From: Candidatus Parcubacteria bacterium
GTDB lineage: Bacteria; Patescibacteria; ABY1; BM507; UBA12075
Direction: 5' to 3'
Assembly: GCA_002869165.1 (NCBI GenBank)
Contig: PKTK01000008.1
Location: forward strand, 1-64,000
DNA length: 64,000 nucleotides
The position numbers were made by a program, and so were the translations under genes. Position 1 is the stretch's first letter; every line of letters starts with the position of its first letter. Below the pieces are notes generated by a model. The model saw only the letters and a program-made list of their open reading frames with translations. It ran no database searches and had not been told where the DNA came from. Of this stretch, positions 1-7,336 are shown piece after piece.

Positions 1-30
1 TGTACATTACAATAGCGTTATCACCACTAA
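1..30 (+). repeat. IS left terminal inverted repeat
   Basis: Begins TGTACATTAC. Its reverse complement matches 935-964 at about 23 of 30 positions; the outer eight bases and the AGTGGTGA/AACGC inner block are best conserved, with a diverged middle. Confidence 0.75.
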
Positions 31-123
31 ATATATAAAAAAATAATATATAAGTAGAGCTAGTTTACGAAATTAGTTAAAATATAGTTACAACACTATT
101 TAATTAATTAAGAAACTAACTCT

Positions 124-954
124 ATGCATAAGAATACCAAATTAACCCCCACTTTGAGAAGAGAGGTGTATCAACAATGGGAAAAAGGGCAATATTCATT
201 CAGAAAACTGGCTATTAATTATCATGTAGACAAGAATGTGATATCTAAAGTAATACTAAGGGGTAGACTGGGTGATTTCTCGGTACATGATTCAAAGAAT
301 CACAGATTTAGATCACTAGAATTTGGTTTAAAACGTTTATCTTATGTTGAAAACAAATTATCAATCAAATTAGAAAAAAGAAATAAGCGAAAACGACGAT
401 ATGAAAAAGCTATTCCTGGAGAAATGGTTCATGGTGACACTAAACGTTTAAGCCCTCTGTATGAAATAGGTAAATTCCGAAAAGTAATAGCTAAAGCACC
501 GGTGTTATTTGTTTCAATTGATGATCATTCTAGATGGCTACAAGCTGATTTATTACCCGACAGGACTATGTGGAGTTCATCTATGTTTTTAGAGGTTTCT
601 GCGCTTCGTGCTCCATTTAAAACGGAATGTCATTATTCCGATAACGGTGGTGAATACAAAGGCAATTCTTCACATGCATTTGTAGCTACCTGTCTAAAAT
701 TTGGAATAGAACAGCGATTTACTAAACCAAAACATCCTTGGACTAACGGTAAAGCAGAAAGAGTTATTCAAACTATTCTAAATGAATGGTATAGACCCAA
801 CAAAGATAGGTTCCAGTCTATGCTTGAAATGAAACAATCGCTTTATGAATATGTTGATTTTTATAATCACGATCGTAAACATCAAGGTATTAACAATTTA
901 ACTCCTTTTCAACGACTAGCCCAGTTTTATGCTAATAGTGGTGACAACGCTTGA
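124..954 (+). CDS. IS481-family-like DDE transposase
   Basis: Catalyses movement of the element it sits in. Residues 5-50 form a helix-turn-helix-like DNA-binding region, followed by a basic linker (residues 84-97). The integrase core (rve, RNase H fold) runs from about residue 98 to 265. The likely catalytic triad is D105 (in VHGDTKR), D173 (in YSDNGGEY) and E212 (in NGKAERV), with 38 residues between the last two. The segment HPWTNGKAER and the C-terminal YNHDRKHQGI..TPFQRL are typical of IS481/IS3 transposases. The frame is intact, so it may be active. No Shine-Dalgarno sequence is visible before the ATG. Family assignment within IS481 versus a related IS3-type group is by pattern only. 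Confidence 0.85.
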   Translation: MHKNTKLTPTLRREVYQQWEKGQYSFRKLAINYHVDKNVISKVILRGRLGDFSVHDSKNHRFRSLEFGLKRLSYVENKLSIKLEKRNKRKRRYEKAIPGEMVHGDTKRLSPLYEIGKFRKVIAKAPVLFVSIDDHSRWLQADLLPDRTMWSSSMFLEVSALRAPFKTECHYSDNGGEYKGNSSHAFVATCLKFGIEQRFTKPKHPWTNGKAERVIQTILNEWYRPNKDRFQSMLEMKQSLYEYVDFYNHDRKHQGINNLTPFQRLAQFYANSGDNA

Positions 955-964
955 CGAATGTACA
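935..964 (-). repeat. IS right terminal inverted repeat
   Basis: Ends in AATGTACA and pairs with 1-30. It contains the last codons and the TGA stop (952-954) of the transposase. Confidence 0.75.
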
Positions 965-1171
965 TAGGAAGAGGGGTGGCCGGAGGCCGGGGTGTGTTTG
1001 GCTGTTTACGTTATTTTATGCATTAAGAAAGAGGTGGGGTAAGGTCTAAATTAAATTTTTATGCCTAATTATTTGTTAGTGAATTATGTAACACCTACAG
1101 GAATGACATAAGATGTGCTAATAATTTAAGTATGAAACTAATAAAACAAAAAATAAATTCATAAAAAATAC
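965..1171. other. Intergenic region, no gene seen
   Basis: Non-coding stretch after the IS. It contains a short G-rich patch near 971-993 with a small GGCC-GGA-GGCC inverted repeat (978-988), unlike the AT-rich surroundings. I see no ORF with a recognisable product. Confidence 0.5.
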
Positions 1172-1200
1172 TTGACAAAAATTTAAAATTATTGTAAGAT
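1172..1200 (+). promoter_or_regulatory. Sigma-70-type promoter for the cohesin-like gene
   Basis: TTGACA at 1172-1177, a 17-base spacer, and TAAGAT at 1195-1200. The expected start of transcription is near 1206-1208, only a few bases before the ATG at 1212, so the mRNA would be almost leaderless. No Shine-Dalgarno sequence is present. Confidence 0.7.
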
Positions 1201-1211
1201 ATTCTAAATTT

Positions 1212-1700
1212 ATGAAAAAATCTATTATAAAAACAATATCAATTACGGCTCTATCTATTATTTTATTTATATATGGAGCAGTTAACGCATTTTCAGCTAC
1301 AGATCAAGCAGAAATTAAGCTATTATTAGATAAAGAATCCTTTATAGACTCTGATTATTTTTATTTATACGTTTCTATAGAATCTGAAATTAACTCCTAT
1401 AAGGCCAGCCAAATAAGCTTGGATTATAGTGATGATGTCTTGGAAATTAAAGAAATTAAACTCAACGATGATGCCTGTGATCTATTTGGCACCAATTTCC
1501 AATCCAAAGGCAAAGCAGACATTCTCTGCTTTTCAAGTTCTACAAATGAGCAAGAAGAACAGATCGCTCGAATCAAAATAAACAAAAAACAAACAGGTCT
1601 AGGAGAAATAAGATTAAATCGATCAGTGATAATGTCAAATGAGGCCAGTCCCCAAAACATATTTACTGAAACCGAAATTTTCAAAATACTAATCAAATAA
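1212..1700 (+). CDS. Secreted cohesin-like domain protein
   Basis: A 162-aa protein with an N-terminal signal peptide or membrane anchor (residues 1-30, ending around FSA). The rest looks like one cohesin/CBM-like beta-sandwich: strands around VSIES, the segment LDYSDDVLEIKEI that resembles the cohesin 'L.YD.ll.v..v' signature, and later ILCFSSS and IARIKI strands. It has no C-terminal membrane anchor, unlike the two larger cohesin-like proteins encoded on the opposite strand next door. It is transcribed alone from a good promoter and is convergent with its neighbour, sharing a terminator. The cohesin call is from pattern and context; the domain is divergent. Cohesins bind dockerins, and a dockerin gene lies at 4599-5864, so a partner role is possible but unproven. 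Confidence 0.55.
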   Translation: MKKSIIKTISITALSIILFIYGAVNAFSATDQAEIKLLLDKESFIDSDYFYLYVSIESEINSYKASQISLDYSDDVLEIKEIKLNDDACDLFGTNFQSKGKADILCFSSSTNEQEEQIARIKINKKQTGLGEIRLNRSVIMSNEASPQNIFTETEIFKILIK

Positions 1701-1731
1701 AAAACCATCGACTAGACAAATCGATGGTTTT
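1701..1731. terminator. Bidirectional Rho-independent terminator
   Basis: Stem AAAACCATCGA / TCGATGGTTTT (1701-1711 and 1721-1731) with a 9-base loop and T-runs on both strands. It lies between the convergent genes ending at 1700 and 1739. Confidence 0.85.
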
Positions 1732-1738
1732 TTGTTTT

Positions 1739-3481
1739 TTATTTCAAAATATCTTCAACGTCTTTAACTTCTTTCATAATCCTCTTTTCAGCTTCGTTCA
1801 ATTTAGCCTTCAAGCGCTCTTTGCTATCATCTTTTACTTTTTTCTTTGGTTTGGTGTCGCCTGTGCTTATCTCATCATATTCACTATCAATATCTTTCCT
1901 AAAGGCATCCAGATTACGTTTCAAAACTTCCTCTACCTCAATTGTTTCTTTTCTCAATTTCTTTCTCACAAACATCACTATCATAATAATCAATACAATT
2001 ATCAACACCACCATAAACAGTAAACTTACAAAAACTGTAAAGTAATCAATAATAAAGGCACCGACTACGGCAAATACAGGAGGAGAAACCAAAAAGCTAA
2101 TTCGAGAGCTAAGTTCAGAATTTATACCCTTATTATTCTCGGCTCTTGCCTGAAGTGTATAACGGCCATTGTCTAATTTATCTTCATGAATATAGAACCA
2201 GTTGCCATTTGAATCTGATCTGGTGCTACTAGTAGCTACTACAGCTGAATTCTTTTCAATTACCAAAGTAATCAAATTATTTGCTTGTGCTGTACCACTT
2301 ACATAGAAATTGTCATCAGGATTTACTTCTCTTGGATAATTCAATATTTCAGGAGTTGGAACCGGATTTATAGTAAACTCAACCGTTTCAACTCTTTGAT
2401 TTCCTGCTTTATCCAATGCTTTTACCAATACAGTATGATGGCCTGCCTCTAAATCAGTCAATTCAATACTTTTCTTATCAGCTTCAACTATATGTGCTTG
2501 CTGTTCTAGGCTACCCACATAAACCTCGTACTTAGCTAGGCCAGATTCCTCATCACTAGTTTCAAATTTAAGTGTTGGCCATTCTCCTGCTTCAATATTT
2601 TCAACTTCAATCGTAAAAGGTGAAGGAGGATTTAAATCTATCATTATTCTTTGGTGAGAAGCTGTTCCCCACCTTGAGGAATCTTTGAACTTTAGATGCA
2701 GATACCAGATACCGCCCTCAACATCTTCATATTTCTTTTCTGATAACAAACCGTCTGACAATGGGCCCGGATCAACTACTGGATTCTCATCAAAAGCAAT
2801 ACTTACTCCGGTAACTCCACTGGGTAAATCCCAAGAAAATTCAACATCATTATTTATATACCAAGTATTAGGATCTGGATGAGTGGAAGATTTAATAACT
2901 GGTTTATTGTAGGCCGGCTCATAAGTATTTTGATTATTATTCGAAGTATTGGTGTTGGTGTTAGTATTATCATTCGTGCTTGGAGCTTCTCCTTTTGGAG
3001 AAATAGTAAAACTGGCACTGCCCATGCTGGCCAAAATATTTGTACCCAAGCCATCATTAGCTAATACCGCACCAGAATTAAATCTAACTTGGGCATTTCC
3101 TGCTTTCTTAGCCCTAAAAGTAATAGTAACAATATGACCGCTTGTGCCATTGTAAGGAGAAGGATTTCCTCCACCAAAACTAACTTTTCCACCTCCAATT
3201 ACTGGCTCAGTAGTCCAAAACATAAAGATATTTCCCTTGGAAACAGACACAGCATCAAGCAAGTCAGCATCATAAGTAACTGAACCTTCAGCAGCATTTA
3301 TATCAGCTCCATCTGAATTAACAAAAGCTGAAACTCTAAAAGTACCACCAATTACATAAGTTCCAGTAGAAGGACTTAAGTACAAAGAAGCGCTTGCAGC
3401 TTGAACTGGTATTGCTCTTCCAAAAAAAGAAAACAATAGCAAAGCAACAAGTACAAAATTAATTATTCTTCTCCTTGTCAT
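1739..3481 (-). CDS. Membrane-anchored cohesin/Ig-like surface protein
   Basis: A 580-aa single-pass protein. Residues 1-28 are a signal peptide (basic MTRRR, hydrophobic core, AxA-like end). Residues 30-160 form a cohesin-type domain (SLYLSPSTGTY, EGSVTYDADLLDAVSV, GHIVTITFRAKKAG). A Thr/Asn-rich linker (about 165-190) follows. Three Ig/Fn3-like beta domains then run to about residue 465, including a motif with LEAGHHTVLVKALDKAGN and a bacterial-Ig type region with GNWFYIHEDKLDNGRYTLQARA. A transmembrane helix lies at about 475-505, and the C-terminal tail is charged and lysine-rich, presumably cytoplasmic. The start overlaps the end of the upstream gene by 23 bases, so they are probably co-transcribed. 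Likely role: surface display of a cohesin module. Confidence 0.7.
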   Translation of the reverse strand: MTRRRIINFVLVALLLFSFFGRAIPVQAASASLYLSPSTGTYVIGGTFRVSAFVNSDGADINAAEGSVTYDADLLDAVSVSKGNIFMFWTTEPVIGGGKVSFGGGNPSPYNGTSGHIVTITFRAKKAGNAQVRFNSGAVLANDGLGTNILASMGSASFTISPKGEAPSTNDNTNTNTNTSNNNQNTYEPAYNKPVIKSSTHPDPNTWYINNDVEFSWDLPSGVTGVSIAFDENPVVDPGPLSDGLLSEKKYEDVEGGIWYLHLKFKDSSRWGTASHQRIMIDLNPPSPFTIEVENIEAGEWPTLKFETSDEESGLAKYEVYVGSLEQQAHIVEADKKSIELTDLEAGHHTVLVKALDKAGNQRVETVEFTINPVPTPEILNYPREVNPDDNFYVSGTAQANNLITLVIEKNSAVVATSSTRSDSNGNWFYIHEDKLDNGRYTLQARAENNKGINSELSSRISFLVSPPVFAVVGAFIIDYFTVFVSLLFMVVLIIVLIIMIVMFVRKKLRKETIEVEEVLKRNLDAFRKDIDSEYDEISTGDTKPKKKVKDDSKERLKAKLNEAEKRIMKEVKDVEDILK

Positions 3482-4559
3482 ATTTTTTAAATATTATTTT
3501 GATAATTATAAGTAGCAAAAACAAAAGTACCAAAAAGAAAACAATAATAATTACTAAATAAAAATAATTAACTGCGCTAGTTTCAGCAGGACGTTTTGAT
3601 TCAGGAGGAATATATTCAACAAATCTTTCATTTCCTGCCTTATCAATCGCTTTTACTCTAATAATACTTTCTAGACTCTGATCCTCTAGCAAGTATGGAC
3701 TCTTAACCACCTTCCATTCTGGTTTAATAACATCTTTATTTAAAAGTTTTTCCCACCATTTTAATTCTCTAGCTACTCCCTCTTGATATTCATGGCCGAT
3801 TTCTAAAATCTCATAATGATCCATCCCTGACTGTTTATCAATTGTATTAAAAATTACATAAGACTGATTATTAAACATGCTCTTATCTCTCCTAAGCTCA
3901 ATTACAAATGGCTCTGGGGCAATATTATCACTTATTATCTGTTCCGACCAATTATCCTCAATCTCTATCGGTGTATTAGAATAAGTATAGCTGGCAATTT
4001 TAGTAATCAATTCATCTTCTGTGCCAAACCCATCATTAAGAAGTACTCTAGTACTTGGCAAAAAAGATAAATTTAATTTTGATCGTTCTACCTCAGACAC
4101 AATCAAGCTTGGCAATGAAAAAATAACTCGAGCTATGGTATTGCTTTTTCCAGGATCTCCTGGAATACGACCACAATAACCACCTGGAGTTCCACCAGAA
4201 AAATGCAAAACTCCGTTTTCATTTGCCTCTTTAATAGCCTCACTATCCGGTTGGTCAACCCAAAGAGCCAAAACAGAATCACCTACTATAAAATCAACCA
4301 CCTGCAAATAATCATTTGGGAAGCTCAAATCAGCCTCCAAAGCATTAATACAAGCCTCAACATCAATCTTTACATCTATAGCAATTTTATTCCCTGGGCC
4401 AATCGTTCCCACTTCAGGATCAAAATACAGATCAGCAGCCAAAGACATGTTTGGCACAAATAAAAACAACAAAATATATACAATGATTGATAATAGAGAT
4501 TTAGTGTTTAACATAAATTTTAAAATTTTGAAATTTTCAATTTTGGAAATTGTTTTCAA
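3459..4559 (-). CDS. Membrane-anchored cohesin-like protein
   Basis: The 366-aa reading frame has a cohesin-like domain at about 42-190 (LYFDPEVGTIGPGNKIAIDVKIDV, ADLSFPNDYLQVVDFIVG, a VIFSLPSL strand, and a DGFGTEDELI loop resembling the DGLGTNIL loop of the next gene). An Ig-like domain follows (FVIELRRDKSMFNN ... IIRVKAIDKAGNERF), then a transmembrane helix at about 330-355 and a lysine-rich end. The first 15 codons look like translated AT-rich intergenic DNA. The Met at residue 16 (position 4514) gives a much better signal peptide start (MLNTKSLLSIIVYILL...MSLA), so the true start may be 4514. It is a paralogue of the gene that follows and lies between it and the dockerin gene on the same strand. 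Confidence 0.65.
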   Translation of the reverse strand: MKTISKIENFKILKFMLNTKSLLSIIVYILLFLFVPNMSLAADLYFDPEVGTIGPGNKIAIDVKIDVEACINALEADLSFPNDYLQVVDFIVGDSVLALWVDQPDSEAIKEANENGVLHFSGGTPGGYCGRIPGDPGKSNTIARVIFSLPSLIVSEVERSKLNLSFLPSTRVLLNDGFGTEDELITKIASYTYSNTPIEIEDNWSEQIISDNIAPEPFVIELRRDKSMFNNQSYVIFNTIDKQSGMDHYEILEIGHEYQEGVARELKWWEKLLNKDVIKPEWKVVKSPYLLEDQSLESIIRVKAIDKAGNERFVEYIPPESKRPAETSAVNYFYLVIIIVFFLVLLFLLLIIIKIIFKKYDKEKNN

Positions 4560-4598
4560 AATTTAAAATTACTAAATTTAATAATTAAAGCGCAGCGC

Positions 4599-5015
4599 TT
4601 ATCCTGTCCAATAATACATCATGATTGAAAAATCTACTAAATCAACATTGCCATTTTGATTTTGATCAGCACATTCATTATCTGTGTTCCAATAGAATAA
4701 AAGAATTGAGAAATCAGTTAAATTAACTCTGCCATCATGATTTAAATCAGCTTCAGGACAAGCTGCTTCACCACCGACTTTCCCTACATGAAATGATACG
4801 GCCTTGGAAAAACCACTTTTTATAACATTTTCATCCTGTTCAACTAAAAATAAAGCCTTGGCAGTATGAAAATCAATCTCGAGTGGAGTGGTATCAAAAG
4901 CGATTGTCCATTTTCCATTTTCATCACTATTGGCTTCTTCAACAAACTCCTCATCTGAATGTATGTGAATATTTATCTTAGTTTCTGGTACTGATTGCCC
5001 ATAAATATTAACCAC
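4599..5015 (-). CDS. Dockerin-bearing C-terminal half of interrupted gene
   Basis: The last 138 codons carry a bacterial Ig-like region and then two type I dockerin repeats: ADLNHDGRVNLTDFSILL and ADQNQNGNVDLVDFSIMM. Each has the EF-hand-like calcium loop D-x-N-x-(D/N)-G-x-V-(N/D)-x-x-D. Dockerins bind cohesins. The reading frame continues upstream without break to codons just after a TAA at 5151-5153, and in that same frame joins the gene at 5151-5864. The segment between (5016-5150) has no good start codon and reads as normal protein (E-D-T-D-G-L-K-S-T-T...), so this is the second part of a 421-codon gene rather than a gene of its own. Confidence 0.7.
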   Translation of the reverse strand: MVNIYGQSVPETKINIHIHSDEEFVEEANSDENGKWTIAFDTTPLEIDFHTAKALFLVEQDENVIKSGFSKAVSFHVGKVGGEAACPEADLNHDGRVNLTDFSILLFYWNTDNECADQNQNGNVDLVDFSIMMYYWTG

Positions 5016-5150
5016 CTCGCCTTGTCTAACAGAATTTCTATCAACATCAATACTTGGAGCAATATTAACCCCTGAAATAGTAGTTACGGCTCCAGATATA
5101 ACTCTAAGCGTCAGACTTAAAGTAGTTGATTTAAGACCATCCGTATCCTC

Positions 5151-5864
5151 TTACCAAAAACCAAAACTAGCCACACCAGGAGTAATCTCATCAGTTTCAA
5201 AATAAAAATCTGCTCGATTATCAGTTTTAATAATTCCCACAACCTTCCCATCGACTAAAACATGAACATCAGCATTAGGATATGATTTTCCCCTCATAAC
5301 TACCGTAGTAACCAAATCTTCTTCTGCTCCTGGAACATAACCTGGACTAATACTACCAGCTCCCCCACCAGATCTACCCGAACCAGACACGCCTCCTTCA
5401 GATTCTTTAATTTCACAATTAGCTGTAGAAATACGACAATCAGATGTGCAAGCCAAAGACCCGCCAGAAAAACCCCAGGTAATACAAGTAGCTCCTCCAA
5501 AATCTGCCCCATCACACTCTTCCACTTGTTCTTTATAGTTATTGCCACACATATAACAACTACTGGTTGCAAAATCAGAACAATCATCCTGGCACCCCAA
5601 AGTTCCGCCATTAAAATAATTACCAAACAAATCTAAAAAATCCAAGCAAGTGCTTGTTCCTATTGCTGGTGGTATATTCTCGGCAGGAATACCAGGATCA
5701 CAAGCCTCGGTACTTATCTCCCACCAACCATCGCCACAGGCAACTTGAACTTCAACATAGGTTGGCAAAAACTCAACTGCTTGAATATCTTTGCCAAAAT
5801 TAAAAATACCAGAAAATACAAATCCAAATAACAAAATAAATAAAATTGTGTAATATTTTTGCAT
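5151..5864 (-). CDS. Cys-rich secreted protein, N-terminal part of dockerin gene
   Basis: A 237-aa frame with a signal peptide (residues 1-29), then a cysteine-rich region (about 42-150) made of repeats of the form CG(D/N)..., EACD/EECD, TC...GF..G.L.C...C..STANC. These resemble the disulfide-rich repeats seen in Myxococcus-type surface proteins (TIGR02232-like). A Gly/Ser linker and an Ig-like strand region (VVMRGKSYPNADVHVLVDG) follow. It ends at a TAA (5151-5153) directly after SFGFW, in the middle of a beta domain. The same frame then continues to a dockerin pair at 4599. It is probably one secreted dockerin protein broken by a nonsense codon, or one that needs readthrough. Start codon preceded by TTTCCC, no Shine-Dalgarno. 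Confidence 0.7.
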   Translation of the reverse strand: MQKYYTILFILLFGFVFSGIFNFGKDIQAVEFLPTYVEVQVACGDGWWEISTEACDPGIPAENIPPAIGTSTCLDFLDLFGNYFNGGTLGCQDDCSDFATSSCYMCGNNYKEQVEECDGADFGGATCITWGFSGGSLACTSDCRISTANCEIKESEGGVSGSGRSGGGAGSISPGYVPGAEEDLVTTVVMRGKSYPNADVHVLVDGKVVGIIKTDNRADFYFETDEITPGVASFGFW

Positions 5865-5884
5865 GGGAAATATTTTTTTGGGGA

Positions 5885-6961
5885 TTATTCCTTTTCTTTT
5901 TCTTCAATATCTTCGTTACTGTATTTAGCAGCTTTTTTGTGCATATATGACCAAAACTTTTTCTGTAAAACATTTTTTAACTGAATTAGCTTCTTAAAAA
6001 TAAATCTAATTGGCCAAGTCAATATCAAAAATATTAAATATAGCTGTTTCCAAATTTTCACCCTGATTAATATATACAAAAATATTAAAATCAATAATAC
6101 ATAAGCAGAAAACAAAATATATGGCCATTTACCTAAATTCACTCCCTCAGGTGTTTTGCCCTCAGGATTAATTTTAAAAATTATTTCGTTCTTCTGAATA
6201 ATATCATTGTCTTTATAAATACTTATCTTGCCCCAATATTCACCTGGTCCGAGTTTAGTTGGGAAGGTAGCTGAAACATCCCCTGTAACAAAAGGTTCAA
6301 TTTTGTCTATGCGTTTATCAATATGAGATTCTAAAAGATTCTTTTTGGCAATATCATAAATATCAATTTTTACCTTGGATGGAGCAATGCGAGTGTTACC
6401 AGTGTTTTCAATCAACATGTCAACTTTTACGCGATAAAAAAACCACGAAAACATAGGCCATTTCCATGGTGCTTTTAGTACTTCGATTGTAGGTATATCA
6501 ACCCTCCTTACTATAAAGTCTACAAAAGTTTCATTGGTAATTGTAATGTCAATATCTACTCTAGCTCCTAAGGCAATAGCTACTCCTCCACTGTTTGAAT
6601 CTTCTTTGGGTGCAATTCGAACGTTTAAATACCCTTTATAATTTCCTATTTCCGCATCAGTCGGCACATCAACCACTACAACCATATTTACACTCTGAGC
6701 GTCTTTAGGTAAATCAAACTCAAGGCCTTTATCAATAGAAATCCAATCGGATATTTCTGGAGCATTAACTTTAACCTCAGCAACCATGTCAGCATCAGCA
6801 GATGATCTAAGCAAGGTAATCTGCTGTTCATATCTTGATCCAGCCATTATAGCCTTGTCTGGTTTAACATAAGGTGGACTAATACCAAAACCAGCATGAA
6901 CAGGGCTTGTCCATACAAAAATACTTGCGAGCAATAAAATAATAACTAGCTTTTTCAGCAT
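5885..6961 (-). CDS. DUF916-like membrane-anchored surface protein
   Basis: A 358-aa protein with a signal peptide (residues 1-23). Two beta-sandwich domains follow. The first (about 25-135) starts GFGISPPYVKPDKAIMAGSRYEQQ and contains IGNYKGYLNVRIAP; the second (about 140-265) has IENTGNTRIAPSKVKIDIYD and LGPGEYWGKISIY. A transmembrane helix (about 280-300), a second hydrophobic stretch (about 310-325) and a lysine-rich C-terminal tail follow. The order of signal peptide, two Ig-like domains and C-terminal membrane helix recalls DUF916/DUF3324 proteins that assist WxL surface proteins; this is similarity of layout only. It is the first gene of the minus-strand run 6961 to 1739, 20 bases before the Cys-rich dockerin gene, so it may anchor or chaperone those proteins. 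Confidence 0.6.
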   Translation of the reverse strand: MLKKLVIILLLASIFVWTSPVHAGFGISPPYVKPDKAIMAGSRYEQQITLLRSSADADMVAEVKVNAPEISDWISIDKGLEFDLPKDAQSVNMVVVVDVPTDAEIGNYKGYLNVRIAPKEDSNSGGVAIALGARVDIDITITNETFVDFIVRRVDIPTIEVLKAPWKWPMFSWFFYRVKVDMLIENTGNTRIAPSKVKIDIYDIAKKNLLESHIDKRIDKIEPFVTGDVSATFPTKLGPGEYWGKISIYKDNDIIQKNEIIFKINPEGKTPEGVNLGKWPYILFSAYVLLILIFLYILIRVKIWKQLYLIFLILTWPIRFIFKKLIQLKNVLQKKFWSYMHKKAAKYSNEDIEEKEKE

Positions 6962-7280
6962 TTAATAACTTTTAACTCAAAAATAAAAAAATATTTTGAT
7001 TTAAACATTAATTTCCAATAAATCCAATAAAAAAATAAAACTAAATTATCACTTTAACTAAAAAAATGCATAAATTTATTAATAAACTTTATGCCTTAAA
7101 AATTTAATTATATATTTATAATATACAATATTTTAAATAAAAATACAAGTGCAAATAATCAAAATTACCAATTCGCAAATAACAATTTAATATCTTATAT
7201 TTTCATTTCTATGTGCAAGATTCAGTTCTATTACATTCATTAAAACTACAATACTTGTTTGTATTTATCTCACGTAACAA
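6962..7280. other. Intergenic region, no gene seen
   Basis: Very AT-rich, no convincing ORF. It must hold the promoter of the minus-strand run starting at 6961. An ATTATA (minus-strand TATAAT) at 7107-7112 is the only -10-like match noted, without a clear -35. Confidence 0.4.
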
Positions 7281-7311
7281 AAAAAGACGTCTTAGCAGCA
7301 GGCGTCTTTTT
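7281..7311 (-). terminator. Rho-independent terminator
   Basis: Stem AAAAAGACGTCT / AGGCGTCTTTTT (7281-7292 and 7300-7311, one G-U pair) with a 7-base loop, followed by T-runs in both directions. It terminates the gene ending at 7337. Confidence 0.8.
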
Positions 7312-7336
7312 TTAAATATAAAGTTAAATTAGTTTA

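Larger units (their letters stand above)
1..964 (+). mobile_element. IS481-like insertion sequence, apparently whole
   Basis: A single DDE transposase gene is enclosed by imperfect terminal inverted repeats at 1-30 and 935-964. The ends read TGTACATT... and ...AATGTACA, and the two 30-base arms match at about 23 positions. The transposase stop codon lies inside the right repeat, a compact arrangement common in small IS elements. The element begins at the first base of the window, so the left target duplication cannot be seen. Right-hand flanking sequence starts TAGGAAGAGG. Element size (964 bp) and one-gene layout fit the IS481 group. The window edge falling exactly on an IS end suggests a contig broken at a repeat. 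Confidence 0.75.

Noticed and set aside
5016..5150. Frameshift between the two parts of the dockerin gene
   Set aside because: Both parts are in the same frame; only an in-frame TAA separates them, so there is no indel.
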